Both the position numbers and the translations under genes were made by a program. Below the pieces are notes generated by a model. That model saw only the letters and a list, made by a program, of their open reading frames with translations. It did not search any database and was not told where the DNA came from. A DNA stretch of 64,000 nucleotides, taken from NCBI GenBank assembly GCA_900299005.1, contig OMID01000025.1:1-64000 (forward strand), written 5' to 3'. This document shows positions 38,971 through 50,411 of this stretch, piece after piece (the stretch's first letter is position 1; every line of letters starts with the position of its first letter). The stretch is from Oxalobacteraceae bacterium. Lineage in GTDB: Bacteria > Pseudomonadota > Gammaproteobacteria > Burkholderiales > Burkholderiaceae_D.

Positions 38971-39459
38971 TTAGCGATAGCGCGCATCGGTGGCGCGGTT
39001 GGCGGCAATCTCGGCTTCGTATTTGTCACCGATAGCCAGCAGCATGTCCTTCGTGTAGTACAGATCGCCGCGCTTTTCGCCGTGGTATTCCAGGATGTGC
39101 GTCTCGACGATGGAATCCACCGGACAGGATTCTTCGCAGAAGCCGCAGAAGATGCATTTGGTCAAATCGATATCGTAGCGAGTGGTACGACGTGACCCAT
39201 CATCGCGCTGCTCGGATTCGATGCTGATTGCCATGGCAGGGCAAACGGCCTCACATAGCTTGCAAGCGATGCAGCGCTCTTCTCCATTAGGGTAGCGACG
39301 CAGCGCATGCAAACCTCGGAAGCGCGGTGACATCGGCGTTTTCTCTTCAGGGAACTGCACCGTGATCTTACGAGCAAACAAGTAGCGACCAGTCAGCGCA
39401 AGCCCCTTGAAGAGTTCGCGCAGCATCAAGCTGCCAAGAAAATCTTTGATGGCTTCCAT
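38971..39459 (-). CDS. nuoI: NADH-quinone oxidoreductase subunit I
   Basis: Peripheral-arm subunit that carries clusters N6a and N6b. The 162 residues contain two C-x2-C-x2-C-x3-C-P ferredoxin motifs: Cys63, 66, 69, 73 in [12 protein letters not shown] and Cys102, 105, 108, 112 in [12 protein letters not shown]. It starts 17 bases after nuoH and ends 8 before nuoJ. Confidence 0.98.
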   Translation of the reverse strand: MEAIKDFLGSLMLRELFKGLALTGRYLFARKITVQFPEEKTPMSPRFRGLHALRRYPNGEERCIACKLCEAVCPAMAISIESEQRDDGSRRTTRYDIDLTKCIFCGFCEESCPVDSIVETHILEYHGEKRGDLYYTKDMLLAIGDKYEAEIAANRATDARYR

Positions 39460-39476
39460 AATCGTTCAGCCCCGTC

Positions 39477-40544
39477 TCATTTCCAGATATTCCAGGAGGT
39501 CTGCATCCAGACCGCAACGATCACAAGATAAACCACCGTCAGCGGAATGAAGACCTTCCACCCCAGACGCATGATCTGGTCGTAGCGATAGCGCGGGAAA
39601 GATGCGCGCACCCAGATGAAAATCGAGACCACCAGGAAGGTCTTGATACCTAACCAGATCCATCCCGGGATGAAGCCTAGTACCGCCAGAGGCGCGCTCC
39701 AACCGCCGAGAAACATCAACGTGGCCATCATCGAGATCAGAATCATGTTCGCGTATTCGGCGAGGAAGAACATCGCGAAAGACATCCCGGAATACTCAAC
39801 CATATGACCTGCCACGATTTCGGACTCACCCTCGACGACGTCGAAGGGATGCCGGGCTGTCTCGGCAATACCGGAGATGATATAGACGCCAAACATCGGC
39901 AGCAGGGGTAGCCAGTTCCAGGACAGAAAATTCAGCCCCATTTCAGCAAATACGCCTTTGGTTTGGCCAGCAACGATCGCCGACAGATTCAGGCTGCCCG
40001 ATACCATCAGCACGATCACCAGCACAAAGCCCATCGCGATTTCATAAGACACCATTTGGGCCGATGCGCGCATCGCACCAAGGAAAGCATATTTGGAGTT
40101 CGATGCCCAGCCCGCCACGATGACGCCGTACACTTCAAGTGACGTAATGGCCATCACGAACAGCAGGCCAGCATTGACATTGGCCAGTGCTTTTTCGGGA
40201 CCAAAGGGCACGACCGACCAAGCGGCGAGCGCGGGCATGATGGTCATGACCGGTGCAATCACGAACAAGGCTTTGTTCGCCTTCGCCGGGACCACGATTT
40301 CCTTGAGCAGCAGCTTGAGCGCATCCGCAATGGGCTGCAAAAGCCCTGCAGGACCCACGCGATTCGGGCCGAGACGCACATGCATCCAGCCAATCATCTT
40401 TCGCTCCCACAGCGTCAGATAAGCAACGCAGCCCATCAGGGGCAAGGTGACCGCAACAATCTTCATGAGTATCCAGGCGATGGGCCATGCAGGACCCAGC
40501 AGATCGCTGCCCGTGGTGGTAAGCAGATTCAGTACGGGGTCCAT
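39477..40544 (-). CDS. nuoH: NADH-quinone oxidoreductase subunit H
   Basis: The membrane subunit that forms the quinone chamber with NuoB and NuoD. The 355 residues include [20 protein letters not shown] near the quinone site, the acidic loop [20 protein letters not shown], and [15 protein letters not shown]-type C-terminal residues (here [16 protein letters not shown]). The length is normal. Its start overlaps the nuoG stop by one base. Confidence 0.98.
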   Translation of the reverse strand: MDPVLNLLTTTGSDLLGPAWPIAWILMKIVAVTLPLMGCVAYLTLWERKMIGWMHVRLGPNRVGPAGLLQPIADALKLLLKEIVVPAKANKALFVIAPVMTIMPALAAWSVVPFGPEKALANVNAGLLFVMAITSLEVYGVIVAGWASNSKYAFLGAMRASAQMVSYEIAMGFVLVIVLMVSGSLNLSAIVAGQTKGVFAEMGLNFLSWNWLPLLPMFGVYIISGIAETARHPFDVVEGESEIVAGHMVEYSGMSFAMFFLAEYANMILISMMATLMFLGGWSAPLAVLGFIPGWIWLGIKTFLVVSIFIWVRASFPRYRYDQIMRLGWKVFIPLTVVYLVIVAVWMQTSWNIWK

Positions 40545-42883
40545 CAGGCTTTCTCCACCGAGATCGGGCCGAACATGTCGCCTAACGCTAGGGTCGAAGA
40601 GTGCGCAGCAGCCACTCGGACGACGTTGGCGGGCAGGCTGCCATCAATGGCGCAAATGAGCATGACGGATGCGGTGCCCTGGGTGACCCGCACGGTCGCA
40701 CCCTCACCGACACCGAGTCGTTCTGCCAGCGCGGCCGACAGCACTGCTCTCGGCGTGCGCGCATCAGCGGTCTCTTGCAGCGCGTGCGCGCGACGAACGA
40801 TCGCGTCTGAGAAATAGACCGGGACATCCGCCACGCGCTGCAATCCATTCAATCCTTCTTGAACCTGCGGAGATTCCAGCGTGATAGTGGCGCGATTGTT
40901 CAGGCGAGAGGAGAGAGCCAGACCTTCAAGCTTCCTGGTTCCCAGCACTTCGCTACGGATATCCTCTGAGCTCTCGTAATTGAAGCCATCGAGTGTCAAT
41001 AAGTTACCCAGCACGCGCAGCACTTTCCAGCCTGGGCGAGCTTCTCCGAGCGGTTTCACGGCACCGTTAAAGCCCTGGGCGCGTCCCTCGGCGTTAACAA
41101 AAGTGCCGGAAGTTTCGGAGAAAGGCGCAATAGGCAACAGCACATCAGCGAATTCGAGGCCGTGTGCAAAGGGCGACATCGCCACCACCATGTCGGCTTC
41201 GTCCAGCGCGGCACGAGCGATCTGGGGGTTGGCGCAATCGTATTCAGGTTCAACATTCAGCAGCAGGTAGGCCTTGCGCGGTTGCTCGAAAAAATACTTG
41301 GCATGGGCGCCGTTCGAAGGAAGCGCGTTGGCCAGATAAGCGCCTACGGTGTTTGCGGCCTCGGTGAGATAGCCAAACGACGCCGACGTGTGCTCCGCGA
41401 TCCACTGCGCTATGGCATGCAGCTGCGATGCCTTGGGATGCTGCGCAGCGGCGTTGCCCAACAAGACAGCGCGAGGCTCACTGGACATCAGACTGGTGGC
41501 AATCTGCTTTGCGGTCGCCGAGGGCTGCAGAGAAGATAATCCGGCCGGTGCTGAGATGTTTTTGCTCTGCGCGACGGCTACCGCAACCTCGGCTAACAGT
41601 GACGTCCATTCGGCTGGTGCCGCAACAAGCTTGTTCGCCAACGGCATCAATAGATCGTCATCGGTCGCATGAAGTATCGATACCTGGGCGCCACGACGCA
41701 CAGCCTGGCGCAGCTTCGCCGCGAGTAGCGGATGATCCTTGCGCAGGAAAGAGCCGACGATGAATACGCGCTTTAGCTGACTGAAGGTCTCAATGCTCAT
41801 ACCCAGCCAGGGAAGCATTGCCCGGTCTGTCACGACATCAGACTGTCGCAGACGGAAGTCAACGTTCTCAGAGCCCATGCCACGCATGATCTTCTGCAGT
41901 AGCGAAAGCTCTTCCAGGGTTGAATAGGGGGTCGCCAGTGCGGCTAGTGAATCAGGGCCGTGCTCATGACGAATGTTGCGCAGTCCGTGCGCCACGTATT
42001 CAAGCGCTGTTTGCCAGTCAGTGGTCTGCCACTGGCCACCCTGCTTGATCATGGGCGAGGCGAGGCGATCTTTGCTGCTCAGGCCTTCATAGGAAAAACG
42101 GTCACGATCTGATAGCCAGCATTCATTGATCGCCTCATTCTCCAACGGCAGCACCCGCATCACTTTGCCACCCTTGACTTGGAGGATCAGATTGGAACCC
42201 AGGCTGTCATGCGGACTGACTGACCGGCGACGTGAGAGCTCCCACGTACGGGCACTGTAGCGGAAGGGCTTGGATGTCAGCGCGCCAACCGGGCACAAAT
42301 CGATCATGTTCCCGGATACTTCCGAGTCGACCGTCTTGTTGACAAACGTTGTTATCTCGGAGTGCTCGCCACGATTGAGCATCCCGAATTCCATCTGGCC
42401 GGCGATCTCCTGACCAAACCGTACACACCGCGTGCAGTGAATGCAGCGACTCATCTCTTTCATGGAGATCAGAGGCCCAGCCTCTTTGGGATGAACCACC
42501 CGCTTTTCTTCGTGATAGCGCGAGGCCGAGGGGCCATAACCCACCGCGAGATCCTGCAGCTGGCACTCACCGCCCTGATCGCAAATCGGGCAATCCAGCG
42601 GATGATTAATCAGCAAAAATTGCATCACGTCTTTTTGAGCCTTCACCGCCTTGTCGCTGTGCGTGCGTACGATCATGCCCGGTGTAACCGGTGTCGCACA
42701 GGCAGGCAGTGGTTTGGGCGCTTTCTCCACCTCGACCAGACACATGCGACAGTTGGCCGCGATCGACAGCTTCTTGTGGTAACAGAAGTGCGGAATGTAG
42801 GTGCCGAGGCGATTCGCGGCTTCCATCACCATGGAGCCTTCCTGCACCTCGACTTTTTTACCGTCTATCTCGATCTCAACCAT
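40544..42883 (-). CDS. nuoG: NADH-quinone oxidoreductase subunit G
   Basis: The largest peripheral subunit, which holds several iron-sulfur clusters. The 779 residues have an N-terminal [2Fe-2S] domain ([22 protein letters not shown], then LPACATPV), a His-Cys3 cluster region ([19 protein letters not shown]), a ferredoxin-like motif ([16 protein letters not shown]) and a molybdopterin-oxidoreductase-like domain without molybdenum. It lies 11 bases after nuoF and touches nuoH. Confidence 0.97.
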   Translation of the reverse strand: MVEIEIDGKKVEVQEGSMVMEAANRLGTYIPHFCYHKKLSIAANCRMCLVEVEKAPKPLPACATPVTPGMIVRTHSDKAVKAQKDVMQFLLINHPLDCPICDQGGECQLQDLAVGYGPSASRYHEEKRVVHPKEAGPLISMKEMSRCIHCTRCVRFGQEIAGQMEFGMLNRGEHSEITTFVNKTVDSEVSGNMIDLCPVGALTSKPFRYSARTWELSRRRSVSPHDSLGSNLILQVKGGKVMRVLPLENEAINECWLSDRDRFSYEGLSSKDRLASPMIKQGGQWQTTDWQTALEYVAHGLRNIRHEHGPDSLAALATPYSTLEELSLLQKIMRGMGSENVDFRLRQSDVVTDRAMLPWLGMSIETFSQLKRVFIVGSFLRKDHPLLAAKLRQAVRRGAQVSILHATDDDLLMPLANKLVAAPAEWTSLLAEVAVAVAQSKNISAPAGLSSLQPSATAKQIATSLMSSEPRAVLLGNAAAQHPKASQLHAIAQWIAEHTSASFGYLTEAANTVGAYLANALPSNGAHAKYFFEQPRKAYLLLNVEPEYDCANPQIARAALDEADMVVAMSPFAHGLEFADVLLPIAPFSETSGTFVNAEGRAQGFNGAVKPLGEARPGWKVLRVLGNLLTLDGFNYESSEDIRSEVLGTRKLEGLALSSRLNNRATITLESPQVQEGLNGLQRVADVPVYFSDAIVRRAHALQETADARTPRAVLSAALAERLGVGEGATVRVTQGTASVMLICAIDGSLPANVVRVAAAHSSTLALGDMFGPISVEKA

Positions 42884-42894
42884 GATTGTTCCGG

Positions 42895-44190
42895 TCAGAT
42901 ATACGTCGGCACCAGGCAGCGCTTGTGCTCGATGTGATACGCAAATTCGTCGGCGAAATTTTTGATCATCGCGCGCACCGGCATTGCCGCCGCGTCACCC
43001 AGCGCGCAGATCGTTCGCCCTTGGATGCCGTCGCAAATGGAATGGAGGACATCCAAATCATCTACCCTGCCCTCGCCATGCTCGATACGATGCACCATGC
43101 GGTACAGCCAGCCTGTACCCTCACGGCACGGCGTGCACTGTCCGCATGACTCCTCATAATAAAAATAAGACAGGCGCAGAAGTGACTTCACCATGCAGCG
43201 GGTCTCGTTCATGACAATCACCGCTCCGGAACCGAGCATGGATCCGGCCTTCGCGATGGCGTCATAGTCCATATCGGTTTCCATCATCACGTCACCGCGC
43301 AACACGGGCATGGAGGAGCCGCCGGGAATAACCGCCTTTATCTTCTTACCGTCTCGCATGCCGCCCGCGAGATCCAGCAAGGCCGCAAACGGCGTACCCA
43401 GCGGGACTTCGTAATTGCCTGGGCGAGCGACGTCTCCGGATACCGAGAAAATTTTGGTGCCACCATTGTTCGGCTTACCCAGCGCGGCATACGCCTCACC
43501 ACCGAGAGTCATCGCGAAAGGCACGGCAGCGAAGGTTTCGGTGTTATTGATCGTAGTCGGCTTGCCATACAGACCAAAGCTTGCCGGGAACGGCGGCTTG
43601 AAGCGTGGCTGGCCTTTCTTGCCTTCGAGCGATTCGAGCAACGCGGTCTCTTCCCCGCAGATATAGGCCCCGTAGCCATGAAACGCATGCAACTGGAAAG
43701 AGAACTCCGATCCCAATATGCGGTCACCCAGAAAACCCGCTGCACAGGCCTCGTCCAGTGCTTCTTCGAAGCGCTCGTAGACTTCCCAGATCTCGCCGTG
43801 AATGTAGTTGTAACCGACAGTAATGCCCATCGCATATGCGCCTATGGCCATGCCTTCGATGACCGTGTGCGGGTTGTAGCGCAAAATGTCGCGGTCCTTG
43901 AAGGTGCCCGGCTCACCCTCGTCCGAATTACACACCAGGTATTTCTGCCCCGGGAACTGGCGCGGCATGAAGCTCCACTTCAGACCAGTCGGAAAACCTG
44001 CGCCACCACGGCCGCGCAGCGATGACGCCTTCAATTCGGCGATCACTTGTTCAGGCGTGATTTTTTCTGTCAGGATGCGGCGCAAGGCTGCATAGCCACC
44101 TCGTTTGACGTAGTCCTGCAGTCGCCAGTTGCTACCGTCGAGCCCGGCGAGAATCAGTGGATTGATATGGCGAGCATGAAGGCTGGTCAT
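42895..44190 (-). CDS. nuoF: NADH-quinone oxidoreductase subunit F
   Basis: The NADH-oxidising subunit that binds FMN and cluster N3. From the ATG at 44190 the 431 residues contain [11 protein letters not shown] (59-69, FMN/NADH site), [20 protein letters not shown], and the cluster motif [15 protein letters not shown]. The start overlaps the nuoE stop (ATGA). An in-frame start at 44244 would run deep into nuoE and is rejected. Confidence 0.97.
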   Translation of the reverse strand: MTSLHARHINPLILAGLDGSNWRLQDYVKRGGYAALRRILTEKITPEQVIAELKASSLRGRGGAGFPTGLKWSFMPRQFPGQKYLVCNSDEGEPGTFKDRDILRYNPHTVIEGMAIGAYAMGITVGYNYIHGEIWEVYERFEEALDEACAAGFLGDRILGSEFSFQLHAFHGYGAYICGEETALLESLEGKKGQPRFKPPFPASFGLYGKPTTINNTETFAAVPFAMTLGGEAYAALGKPNNGGTKIFSVSGDVARPGNYEVPLGTPFAALLDLAGGMRDGKKIKAVIPGGSSMPVLRGDVMMETDMDYDAIAKAGSMLGSGAVIVMNETRCMVKSLLRLSYFYYEESCGQCTPCREGTGWLYRMVHRIEHGEGRVDDLDVLHSICDGIQGRTICALGDAAAMPVRAMIKNFADEFAYHIEHKRCLVPTYI

Positions 44191-44666
44191 TTCTTCAGTT
44201 CCGTCAGCAAGGCATCGATTTTTTCGTTGGTCATGTGGCTGCACATGCGCTTGTTATTCACGAGCAGCACCGGCGCATCGCCACAGGCGCCCATGCACTC
44301 ACCTTCAATCAACGTGAATTCGCCATCCGACGTTGTCTCGCGATAAGCAATATCCAGCTTGGACCTCAGGTAATGCGCCGCACGCTCACCACCGGACAAC
44401 GCGCACGGGAGATTGGTACACACGGTGATCTTGTGCCTGCCGACTGGCTTGAGGTCGTACATGTTGTAGAACGTCGCCACCTCCTGCACAGCGATAGCGG
44501 GCATGCCTAGGTAATTGGCGATATCCTGCATGACCTCCGACGACACCCAACCTTTTTCATCCTGCGCAATCGCAAGCGCCGCCATCACCGCCGACTGACG
44601 CTGGTCCGCCGGGAACTTCGCGAGTTCACGATCGATTTTTTTATACGCTTGCTCTGATAACAGCAT
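44187..44666 (-). CDS. nuoE: NADH-quinone oxidoreductase subunit E
   Basis: Carries the [2Fe-2S] cluster N1a in a thioredoxin-like fold. The ATG at 44666 gives 159 residues beginning [19 protein letters not shown]. The ligands are in [12 protein letters not shown] and [12 protein letters not shown] (C-x4-C and C-x3-C). The frame is open to 44714, but that start would overlap nuoD. It lies 28 bases after nuoD. Confidence 0.96.
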   Translation of the reverse strand: MLLSEQAYKKIDRELAKFPADQRQSAVMAALAIAQDEKGWVSSEVMQDIANYLGMPAIAVQEVATFYNMYDLKPVGRHKITVCTNLPCALSGGERAAHYLRSKLDIAYRETTSDGEFTLIEGECMGACGDAPVLLVNNKRMCSHMTNEKIDALLTELKK

Positions 44667-44694
44667 CGTTCCGCCTTTGTGGAGATATCCGAGA

Positions 44695-45948
44695 TCAGCG
44701 ATCAATCTCGCCAAATACGATGTCCTGTGTACCGATAATGGTCACCGCATCAGCGATCATGTGACCCTTAGCCATTTCATTCAATCCTTCGAGGTGAGCG
44801 AAACCGGGGGCACGAATTTTGAGCCGATAAGGTTTGTTCGCACCATCAGACACGAGGTAGATGCCAAACTCACCTTTGGGATGCTCAACCGCGGCATATG
44901 CCTCACCCTCGGGCACATGGAAGCCCTCCGTGAAGAGCTTGAAATGGTGGATCAGTTCTTCCATGTTGGACTTCATGTCCACCCGTGAGGGTGGCGCGAC
45001 CTTGTGGTTGTCGGTAATGACCGGGCCCGGATGATTACGAAGCCATTCGACGCATTGCTTGATGATGCGGTTGGACTGGCGCATCTCTTCGACGCGGACG
45101 AGATAGCGATCGTAACAATCGCCATTGACGCCAATGGGAATGTCAAATTCCAGCAGATCATAGACTTCGTAGGGTTGCTTCTTGCGCAGGTCCCAGGCAA
45201 TACCGGAACCCCGCAGCATTGCGCCGGTGAAGCCCATCTGCAGCGCGCGCTCCGGAGACACCACACCAATACCCACCAAGCGCTGCTTCCATATACGGTT
45301 ATCGGTCAGCAGCGTCTCGTATTCATCAACGTAGGTGGGAAAACGGCGAGTGAAATCTTCAATGAAATCGAGCAATGAACCCTGGCGGTTTTCGTTCAAC
45401 CGCCTGATTGCCTTCTCATTACGAATCAACGAGGCCTTGTATTGCGGCATGCTGTCCGGCAGATCGCGATAGACACCTCCCGGACGGAAGTAGGCCGCAT
45501 GCAGACGAGCTCCGGACACTGCTTCATAGCAGTCCATCAGGTCTTCTCGCTCGCGGAAAGCGTAGAGAAAAACCCCCATCGCACCAACGTCGAGTGCATG
45601 CGCGCCTAGCCACAGCAAGTGGTTGAGCAGCCGGGTGATCTCGTCGAACATCACGCGGATGTATTGTGCTCGCAGCGGCACTTCGATGCCGAGGAGTTTT
45701 TCGATCGCCATCACGTAGGCATGTTCGTTACACATCATCGACACATAGTCGAGCCGGTCCATGTAAGGCACGGACTGGAGATAGGTGCGAGTTTCAGCGA
45801 GCTTTTCGGTCGCTCGGTGCAGTAGACCGATGTGCGGATCGGCACGCTGGATGACTTCGCCATCCAGTTCCAGCACCAGACGCAGTACACCATGGGCGGC
45901 CGGATGCTGAGGGCCAAAGTTGAGCGTGTAATTCTTGATTTCAGCCAC
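44695..45948 (-). CDS. nuoD: NADH-quinone oxidoreductase subunit D
   Basis: The 49-kDa subunit of complex I, next to the quinone site. The standard family start (M)[19 protein letters not shown] lies at a GTG at 45946-45948, preceded by the strong Shine-Dalgarno GGGGGAAG. This gives 417 residues. The ATG at 46035 would add 29 unconserved residues. Other motifs are [18 protein letters not shown] and the C-terminus [13 protein letters not shown] 147-base spacer separates it from nuoC, unlike the tight spacing elsewhere in the operon. Confidence 0.96.
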   Translation of the reverse strand: MAEIKNYTLNFGPQHPAAHGVLRLVLELDGEVIQRADPHIGLLHRATEKLAETRTYLQSVPYMDRLDYVSMMCNEHAYVMAIEKLLGIEVPLRAQYIRVMFDEITRLLNHLLWLGAHALDVGAMGVFLYAFREREDLMDCYEAVSGARLHAAYFRPGGVYRDLPDSMPQYKASLIRNEKAIRRLNENRQGSLLDFIEDFTRRFPTYVDEYETLLTDNRIWKQRLVGIGVVSPERALQMGFTGAMLRGSGIAWDLRKKQPYEVYDLLEFDIPIGVNGDCYDRYLVRVEEMRQSNRIIKQCVEWLRNHPGPVITDNHKVAPPSRVDMKSNMEELIHHFKLFTEGFHVPEGEAYAAVEHPKGEFGIYLVSDGANKPYRLKIRAPGFAHLEGLNEMAKGHMIADAVTIIGTQDIVFGEIDR

Positions 45949-46095
45949 GGCACTTCCCCCACCGTGATGCGCGTTTGCAGAGAGTACAGCCTTGCTGATT
46001 GACGGTGAAGGCCGACTTCGCAGCGGTGACTTCAAGCGCCCGATGTGCGCGTCTCGAGCTCATTTTGAGCAAGTTGCTCTGGGTATCAAGCATGA

Positions 46096-46692
46096 TCATG
46101 CAGCCCCGTAATTCTCTTCTCGGATCACGCGCGGCACGTTTTCACGCGGCTCTATCGTGACCGGCTGATAGATCACGCGCTTCTGCTCAGGGTCGTAGCG
46201 CATCTCGACATACCCGCTGACCGGAAAATCCTTGCGGAAGGGGTGACCAATGAAGCCATAATCGGTAAGAATGCGGCGCAGGTCATTGTGGCCTTCGAAG
46301 AGGATGCCAAACAGATCGAAAGCTTCGCGCTCGTACCAATTGGCGGCCGACCAGAGGGTTGAAACGGAAGCCACAATGGGCATCGCATCATCCGGTGCAA
46401 AGGTGCGGATGCGCACACGCCAATTGTGCGTCACTGAAAGCAGGTGCGAGACGACTGCAAAGCGCTGCCCTTCCCAAGTACCGTCCGCATACTGCGAGTA
46501 GTCGACACCGCACAAGTCAATCAGCTGCTCGAAACGGGTGGCATCATGGTCGCGCAGCGCCTGCATGGCCATCGGATAGTCGGTGGAGTCAAGCGCGACA
46601 GTGACTTCGCCCAGATCAGTGCCGAGGCTCTTGATCCGCTCGCCCAACACCTGCTGCAAGGCGTTCACAAGGTTTTCTAGTTTGGTGCTCAT
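46096..46692 (-). CDS. nuoC: NADH-quinone oxidoreductase subunit C
   Basis: The 30-kDa peripheral subunit, separate from NuoD here rather than fused as in E. coli. The 198 residues include the family signature in [22 protein letters not shown] and [27 protein letters not shown]. It starts 17 bases after nuoB. A perfect 12-bp palindrome (GCATGATCATGC, 46090-46101) spans its stop codon. Confidence 0.97.
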   Translation of the reverse strand: MSTKLENLVNALQQVLGERIKSLGTDLGEVTVALDSTDYPMAMQALRDHDATRFEQLIDLCGVDYSQYADGTWEGQRFAVVSHLLSVTHNWRVRIRTFAPDDAMPIVASVSTLWSAANWYEREAFDLFGILFEGHNDLRRILTDYGFIGHPFRKDFPVSGYVEMRYDPEQKRVIYQPVTIEPRENVPRVIREENYGAA

Positions 46693-46709
46693 GTCGGGCT
46701 TTACTCAGT

Positions 46710-47186
46710 TCAGCGGGCGATGGTGTTTGTCCGCCGTATCTTGTTCTGTAGCTGCATGATGCCGTAGAGAAGCGCTTCCGCAGTCGGCGGGCATCCGGGC
46801 ACATAGATATCCACTGGAACGATGCGATCGCAACCACGCACGACCGAGTAGGAGTAGTGGTAATAGCCGCCGCCATTAGCACAGGAGCCCATGGAAATCA
46901 CCCAGCGCGGTTCGGCCATCTGGTCATAGACTTTGCGTAGCGCCGGTGCCATCTTGTTGCACAAGGTCCCAGCGACAATCATCACATCCGATTGACGCGG
47001 CGACGGACGGAACACCACGCCGAATCGATCAAGATCATAGCGGGAAGCTCCTGCGTGCATCATTTCGACTGCGCAGCAAGCCAGACCAAAGGTCATGGGC
47101 CACATCGAGCCGGTGCGAGTCCAATTAATCAGCTTGTCAGCGGTCGTGGTGACAAAACCTTCGTTCATCAGTCCTTCAATAGCCAT
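46710..47186 (-). CDS. nuoB: NADH-quinone oxidoreductase subunit B
   Basis: Holds cluster N2, the last iron-sulfur centre before quinone. The 158 residues have the four ligands Cys37 and Cys38 ([10 protein letters not shown]), Cys102 (GSCANGGG) and Cys132 (VPGCPPTAE). It starts 3 bases after nuoA. Confidence 0.98.
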   Translation of the reverse strand: MAIEGLMNEGFVTTTADKLINWTRTGSMWPMTFGLACCAVEMMHAGASRYDLDRFGVVFRPSPRQSDVMIVAGTLCNKMAPALRKVYDQMAEPRWVISMGSCANGGGYYHYSYSVVRGCDRIVPVDIYVPGCPPTAEALLYGIMQLQNKIRRTNTIAR

Positions 47187-47189
47187 TGC

Positions 47190-47549
47190 TTATTCCCAGT
47201 CCAGAGCGCCTTTTTTCCATTCGAAAATCAAGCCGATCACGAGCACGCCGAGGAATATCATCATTGCCCAGAAACCGAGTCGGCCCACATCGCTCATCGC
47301 AACGGCCCATGGCACAAGAAACGCAACCTCAAGATCGAAAAGAATGAAGAGAATGGCGACCAGGTAATAGCGCACATCGAATTTCATGCGAGCGTCTTCG
47401 AAGGCTTCAAACCCGCATTCGTAAGCGGAGGTCTTTTCCGCATCCGGTTTGTGCGGACCAAGCAAGCGCCCCAGCAGCTGGGGCGCAACACCCACAGCGA
47501 TACCAACGCAGATGAACAGCAGTATCGGCAGGTAGTTTTCGAGGTTCAC
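47190..47549 (-). CDS. nuoA: NADH-quinone oxidoreductase subunit A
   Basis: Small membrane subunit, first gene of the nuo operon. The 119 residues have three transmembrane helices and the conserved loop [31 protein letters not shown]-like segment (here [20 protein letters not shown]). It lies about 125 bases after tRNA-Leu on the same strand, so transcripts from the tpiA-secG side probably continue into it. Confidence 0.97.
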   Translation of the reverse strand: MNLENYLPILLFICVGIAVGVAPQLLGRLLGPHKPDAEKTSAYECGFEAFEDARMKFDVRYYLVAILFILFDLEVAFLVPWAVAMSDVGRLGFWAMMIFLGVLVIGLIFEWKKGALDWE

Positions 47550-47674
47550 GGTATTCGCAGTTCAAAACTCTGGTTATAAAAACCAGACATGAAGCCAAAA
47601 AGACAAGTCTGTGGTTACGGCGCAAAGCCAGCACGAGGCAAACTTTTGCTGACCTGCTCGAATTACACTTTGAC

Positions 47675-47759
47675 TGGTGCCGACGGCGAGACTCGAACTC
47701 GCACAGCTTGCGCCACTACCCCCTCAAGATAGCGTGTCTACCAATTTCACCACGTCGGC
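47675..47759 (-). tRNA. tRNA-Leu (anticodon GAG)
   Basis: The minus strand gives an 85-nt class II tRNA. GCCGACG pairs with CGTCGGC, the D-arm is TGGTGAAATTGGTAGACA, the anticodon loop CTTGAGG has GAG, a long variable arm follows, the T-arm is GAGTTCGAGTCTC, and CCA is encoded. It sits between secG and nuoA, a placement common in Proteobacteria. Confidence 0.96.
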
Positions 47760-47830
47760 AAAAGCAGGCTATTTTAACCCGCTTTGAGACCCCAATTCAA
47801 TGAAGGTTTTGCGGGGAAAAGAAGAAAATC

Positions 47831-48205
47831 TTATTTGGGAATCTCGCCTGACTGACCCTGCACCGGGGTCGACGGTTGTGACTGGCTAGTCGGATTTTGT
47901 GGCTGCGCGGGAGCAACCGGCGTCGCGGGTATCTGGTCCATCACACCGGCACCACCGCCCGTGACCGGACGACTGCTGATGAAGCTCAACGCTAGTGTCG
48001 CGACGAAGAACACCGAAGCAGCAATCCCTGTAAAACGCGAAAGGAAATTTGACGAGCCGCTGGCGCCAAACAGGCTGCCTGACGCCCCTGAACCGAAGGC
48101 AGCTCCCATGTCGGCACCTTTCCCATGCTGAAGCAGCACGAGGCCAATGATAATCAGAGCGCTCACCACCTGAATAACGATTACGATGGCTAATAAAGTA
48201 GTCAT
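47831..48205 (-). CDS. secG: protein translocase subunit SecG
   Basis: Auxiliary membrane subunit of the SecYEG channel. The 124 residues have two transmembrane helices (LLAIVIVIQVVSALIIIGLVLLQ and FTGIAASVFFVATLALSFI) around the conserved HGKGADMGAAFGSGASGSLFG loop. The C-terminal tail is Pro/Gln/Ser-rich. It lies downstream of tpiA, the usual tpiA-secG-tRNA-Leu order. Confidence 0.96.
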   Translation of the reverse strand: MTTLLAIVIVIQVVSALIIIGLVLLQHGKGADMGAAFGSGASGSLFGASGSSNFLSRFTGIAASVFFVATLALSFISSRPVTGGGAGVMDQIPATPVAPAQPQNPTSQSQPSTPVQGQSGEIPK

Positions 48206-48362
48206 AGAATGGTCCGAAATTCTGTCAATACGTTATGAAAAATTTTTTTAAAAACGATACGGATTAACACGATCAATCCAAGCCTGCATTGGTTTGATAA
48301 AAACCTGCTGTTTTTGCCAGGAGAAGATCACCGCAAAGCCTCGATTTTATGAGCAGCCGCAT

Positions 48363-48390
48363 CGCATAGCGGTGCTGGCCCAGCAGTCAA
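48363..48390 (-). promoter_or_regulatory. candidate promoter in the tpiA-secG gap
   Basis: The minus strand reads TTGACT (48390-48385), 16 bases, then TATGCG (48368-48363), about 160 bases before secG. A second possible pair, TTGGAT and TATCGT, lies closer to the gene. The 228-base gap suggests that secG, tRNA-Leu and nuo need not depend on the tpiA promoter alone. Confidence 0.35.
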
Positions 48391-48433
48391 CTCTGTTTGT
48401 TCAGCATCTCCCTGACTGGATCAATTCACGGAT

Positions 48434-49183
48434 TCAAGCTGCATGAACCGCGGAGGCAATTGCCAGAAAATCTGCCGATTTGAGGGATGCACCTCCGATC
48501 AGGCCACCGTCGATATCCGACATTGCCAGCAGATCTTTTGCGTTGTCCGGCTTCATGCTTCCACCATACAAGATTTGCACTACGTCTGCCGCATCCACAC
48601 TGGTTTTGGCCAGTGTGGTGCGTATCAGGTTGTGGACCTGCTGCGCCATCTCGGGCGTCGCAGTTTTTCCGGTGCCGATGGCCCACACGGGTTCATAGGC
48701 GATCACGACATCAGCCAGCTGTTTCCCGACAGCCGAGATGACAGGTGCAAGCTGACTCACTACCACCGCATCGGTAAGACCAGCCTCGCGCTCCTGCAGC
48801 GTCTCGCCTACACAAATGATGGGCAGCAATCCTGTTGTCAGGGCTCGCAGGGCCTTGCGTGCGACCAGCTCGCTGCTCTCTCCATGGTAGCTGCGCCGCT
48901 CGGAGTGACCCACGATGACATAGGTACAACCAAACTCCTTGAGCATGCTTGCCGACACCTCGCCCGTGTACGCTCCGCTCTCGTGCTCGGAGACATCTTG
49001 CGCACCCCAAAGCACCGCTGAAGCGCAGAGCGCGGCCTGTGCTTGCGACAGATAGGGGGCCGGGACACAAACGGCCAGATCACAATCTGTCGGCGCGGCC
49101 GCGCTGATGCCCTCGAGCAGGACCGAGTTCGCCGCGAGACTGCCGTTCATTTTCCAGTTACCGGCGATCAGTGTGCGTCGCAT
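48434..49183 (-). CDS. tpiA: triosephosphate isomerase
   Basis: Interconverts dihydroxyacetone phosphate and glyceraldehyde 3-phosphate in glycolysis. The 249 residues form a TIM barrel with the catalytic Lys in GNWKMNG, the electrophilic His in [14 protein letters not shown], and the base Glu in [17 protein letters not shown]. The phosphate-binding end [14 protein letters not shown] and [14 protein letters not shown] are present. It lies 33 bases after the quinone oxidoreductase gene. Confidence 0.97.
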   Translation of the reverse strand: MRRTLIAGNWKMNGSLAANSVLLEGISAAAPTDCDLAVCVPAPYLSQAQAALCASAVLWGAQDVSEHESGAYTGEVSASMLKEFGCTYVIVGHSERRSYHGESSELVARKALRALTTGLLPIICVGETLQEREAGLTDAVVVSQLAPVISAVGKQLADVVIAYEPVWAIGTGKTATPEMAQQVHNLIRTTLAKTSVDAADVVQILYGGSMKPDNAKDLLAMSDIDGGLIGGASLKSADFLAIASAVHAA

Positions 49184-49216
49184 GGTGTTGTCCGTAAAGA
49201 AGCCCGCGATTCTATA

Positions 49217-50197
49217 TCAAAGCACCTGAAGCATGATCTTGCCGACATGCGTACTACTTTCCATCAGCGTGTGCGCATCAGCCGCCTGCTCCAGAGGAAA
49301 GGTCTTGAAAATCACGGGTTTGATTTTTCCGGATTCGAGCAAAGGCCAGATCCGCTGGCGCAGCTTTTGTGCAATGTCCTGCTTGAATGCCACGGGACGT
49401 GGGCGCAAGGTGGAGCCGGTAATCGTCAGTCGGCGGCGCATGATGTCGCCAAAATTAAGCTCCCCGTGAGATCCACCGAGCAGAGCAATGACGACAATCC
49501 GGCCATCGTCGGCGAGGCAGTTGATCTCGCGGCTTACGTAATCGCCGGCCACCATGTCGATGATCACATTCGCCCCTTTGCCACCGGTGAGCGATTTCAC
49601 TACCTCGACAAAGTCTTCCGAACGGTAGTTGATGCCCCGTTCCGCACCCAGACTCTCGCACGCACGACACTTGTCATCAGTACCTGCCGTGGCAAACACA
49701 CGATGACCCAGCGCTGTGGCCATTTGTATGGCCGTAACGCCGATGCCGGAACTGCCGCCTTGTACCAGCAAAATCTCTCCCTCGGCCAGACGCGCGCGAT
49801 CGAAGATATTGCTGTACACAGTAAAAAAAGTCTCCGGCAGCGAAGCCGCCTCCAATGCTGACCATCCTTTGGGAACCGGCAAACATTGCGCAACGGGCGC
49901 AGCGCAGTATTCTGCGTAGCCGCCCCCTTGAACGAGTGCGCACACCAAGTCACCTTTGGCGAAACCACTGCCGCCAAGATCACCATCGATGATCTCACCC
50001 GCAACCTCAAGCCCCGGAATGTCTGATGCCCCCGGCGGGACAGGATAGTTACCTGTACGCTGAAGAACATCAGGACGATTCACACCTGCCGAATGGACTT
50101 TGATCAATACCTCGCCAGCTTTGATGGCAGGCACAGGGCGCTCGCATGGCGTGAGTACCTCCGGTGCGCCCGGCTTGATGATTTCAATTGCACGCAT
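49217..50197 (-). CDS. NAD(P)H quinone oxidoreductase, PIG3-like zinc-independent MDR family
   Basis: A medium-chain dehydrogenase/reductase of 326 residues. It starts with MRAIEIIKPGAPEVL, has the GroES-like part (GVNRPDVLQRTGNYPVPPGA) and the Rossmann nucleotide site in VQGGSSGIGVTAIQMATALG. No zinc-binding cysteines are present, which places it with quinone oxidoreductases of the TP53I3/QorA type. It lies after pnp (214-base gap) and before tpiA, a Burkholderiales arrangement. The true substrate is unknown. Confidence 0.9.
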   Translation of the reverse strand: MRAIEIIKPGAPEVLTPCERPVPAIKAGEVLIKVHSAGVNRPDVLQRTGNYPVPPGASDIPGLEVAGEIIDGDLGGSGFAKGDLVCALVQGGGYAEYCAAPVAQCLPVPKGWSALEAASLPETFFTVYSNIFDRARLAEGEILLVQGGSSGIGVTAIQMATALGHRVFATAGTDDKCRACESLGAERGINYRSEDFVEVVKSLTGGKGANVIIDMVAGDYVSREINCLADDGRIVVIALLGGSHGELNFGDIMRRRLTITGSTLRPRPVAFKQDIAQKLRQRIWPLLESGKIKPVIFKTFPLEQAADAHTLMESSTHVGKIMLQVL

Positions 50198-50411
50198 TCG
50201 CTGTCTCCCGGTGGAATTTTTCTTCGAGGATGGTGTGCCAGGTTGGGTGACGGTTACTTTACAAAGATCAGTTTACGCTTGGCCAACACGCCGACCCGGG
50301 ATACGTGCCGGGGCGGCGCCTGTCGTGGGCATGAAGGTTGAGCCATCAAGCTGATGACATAGGTCCTGTCAAAGCCCTGCGAACAGACTCAAGCGGACTG
50401 ATCCGCGCTGC

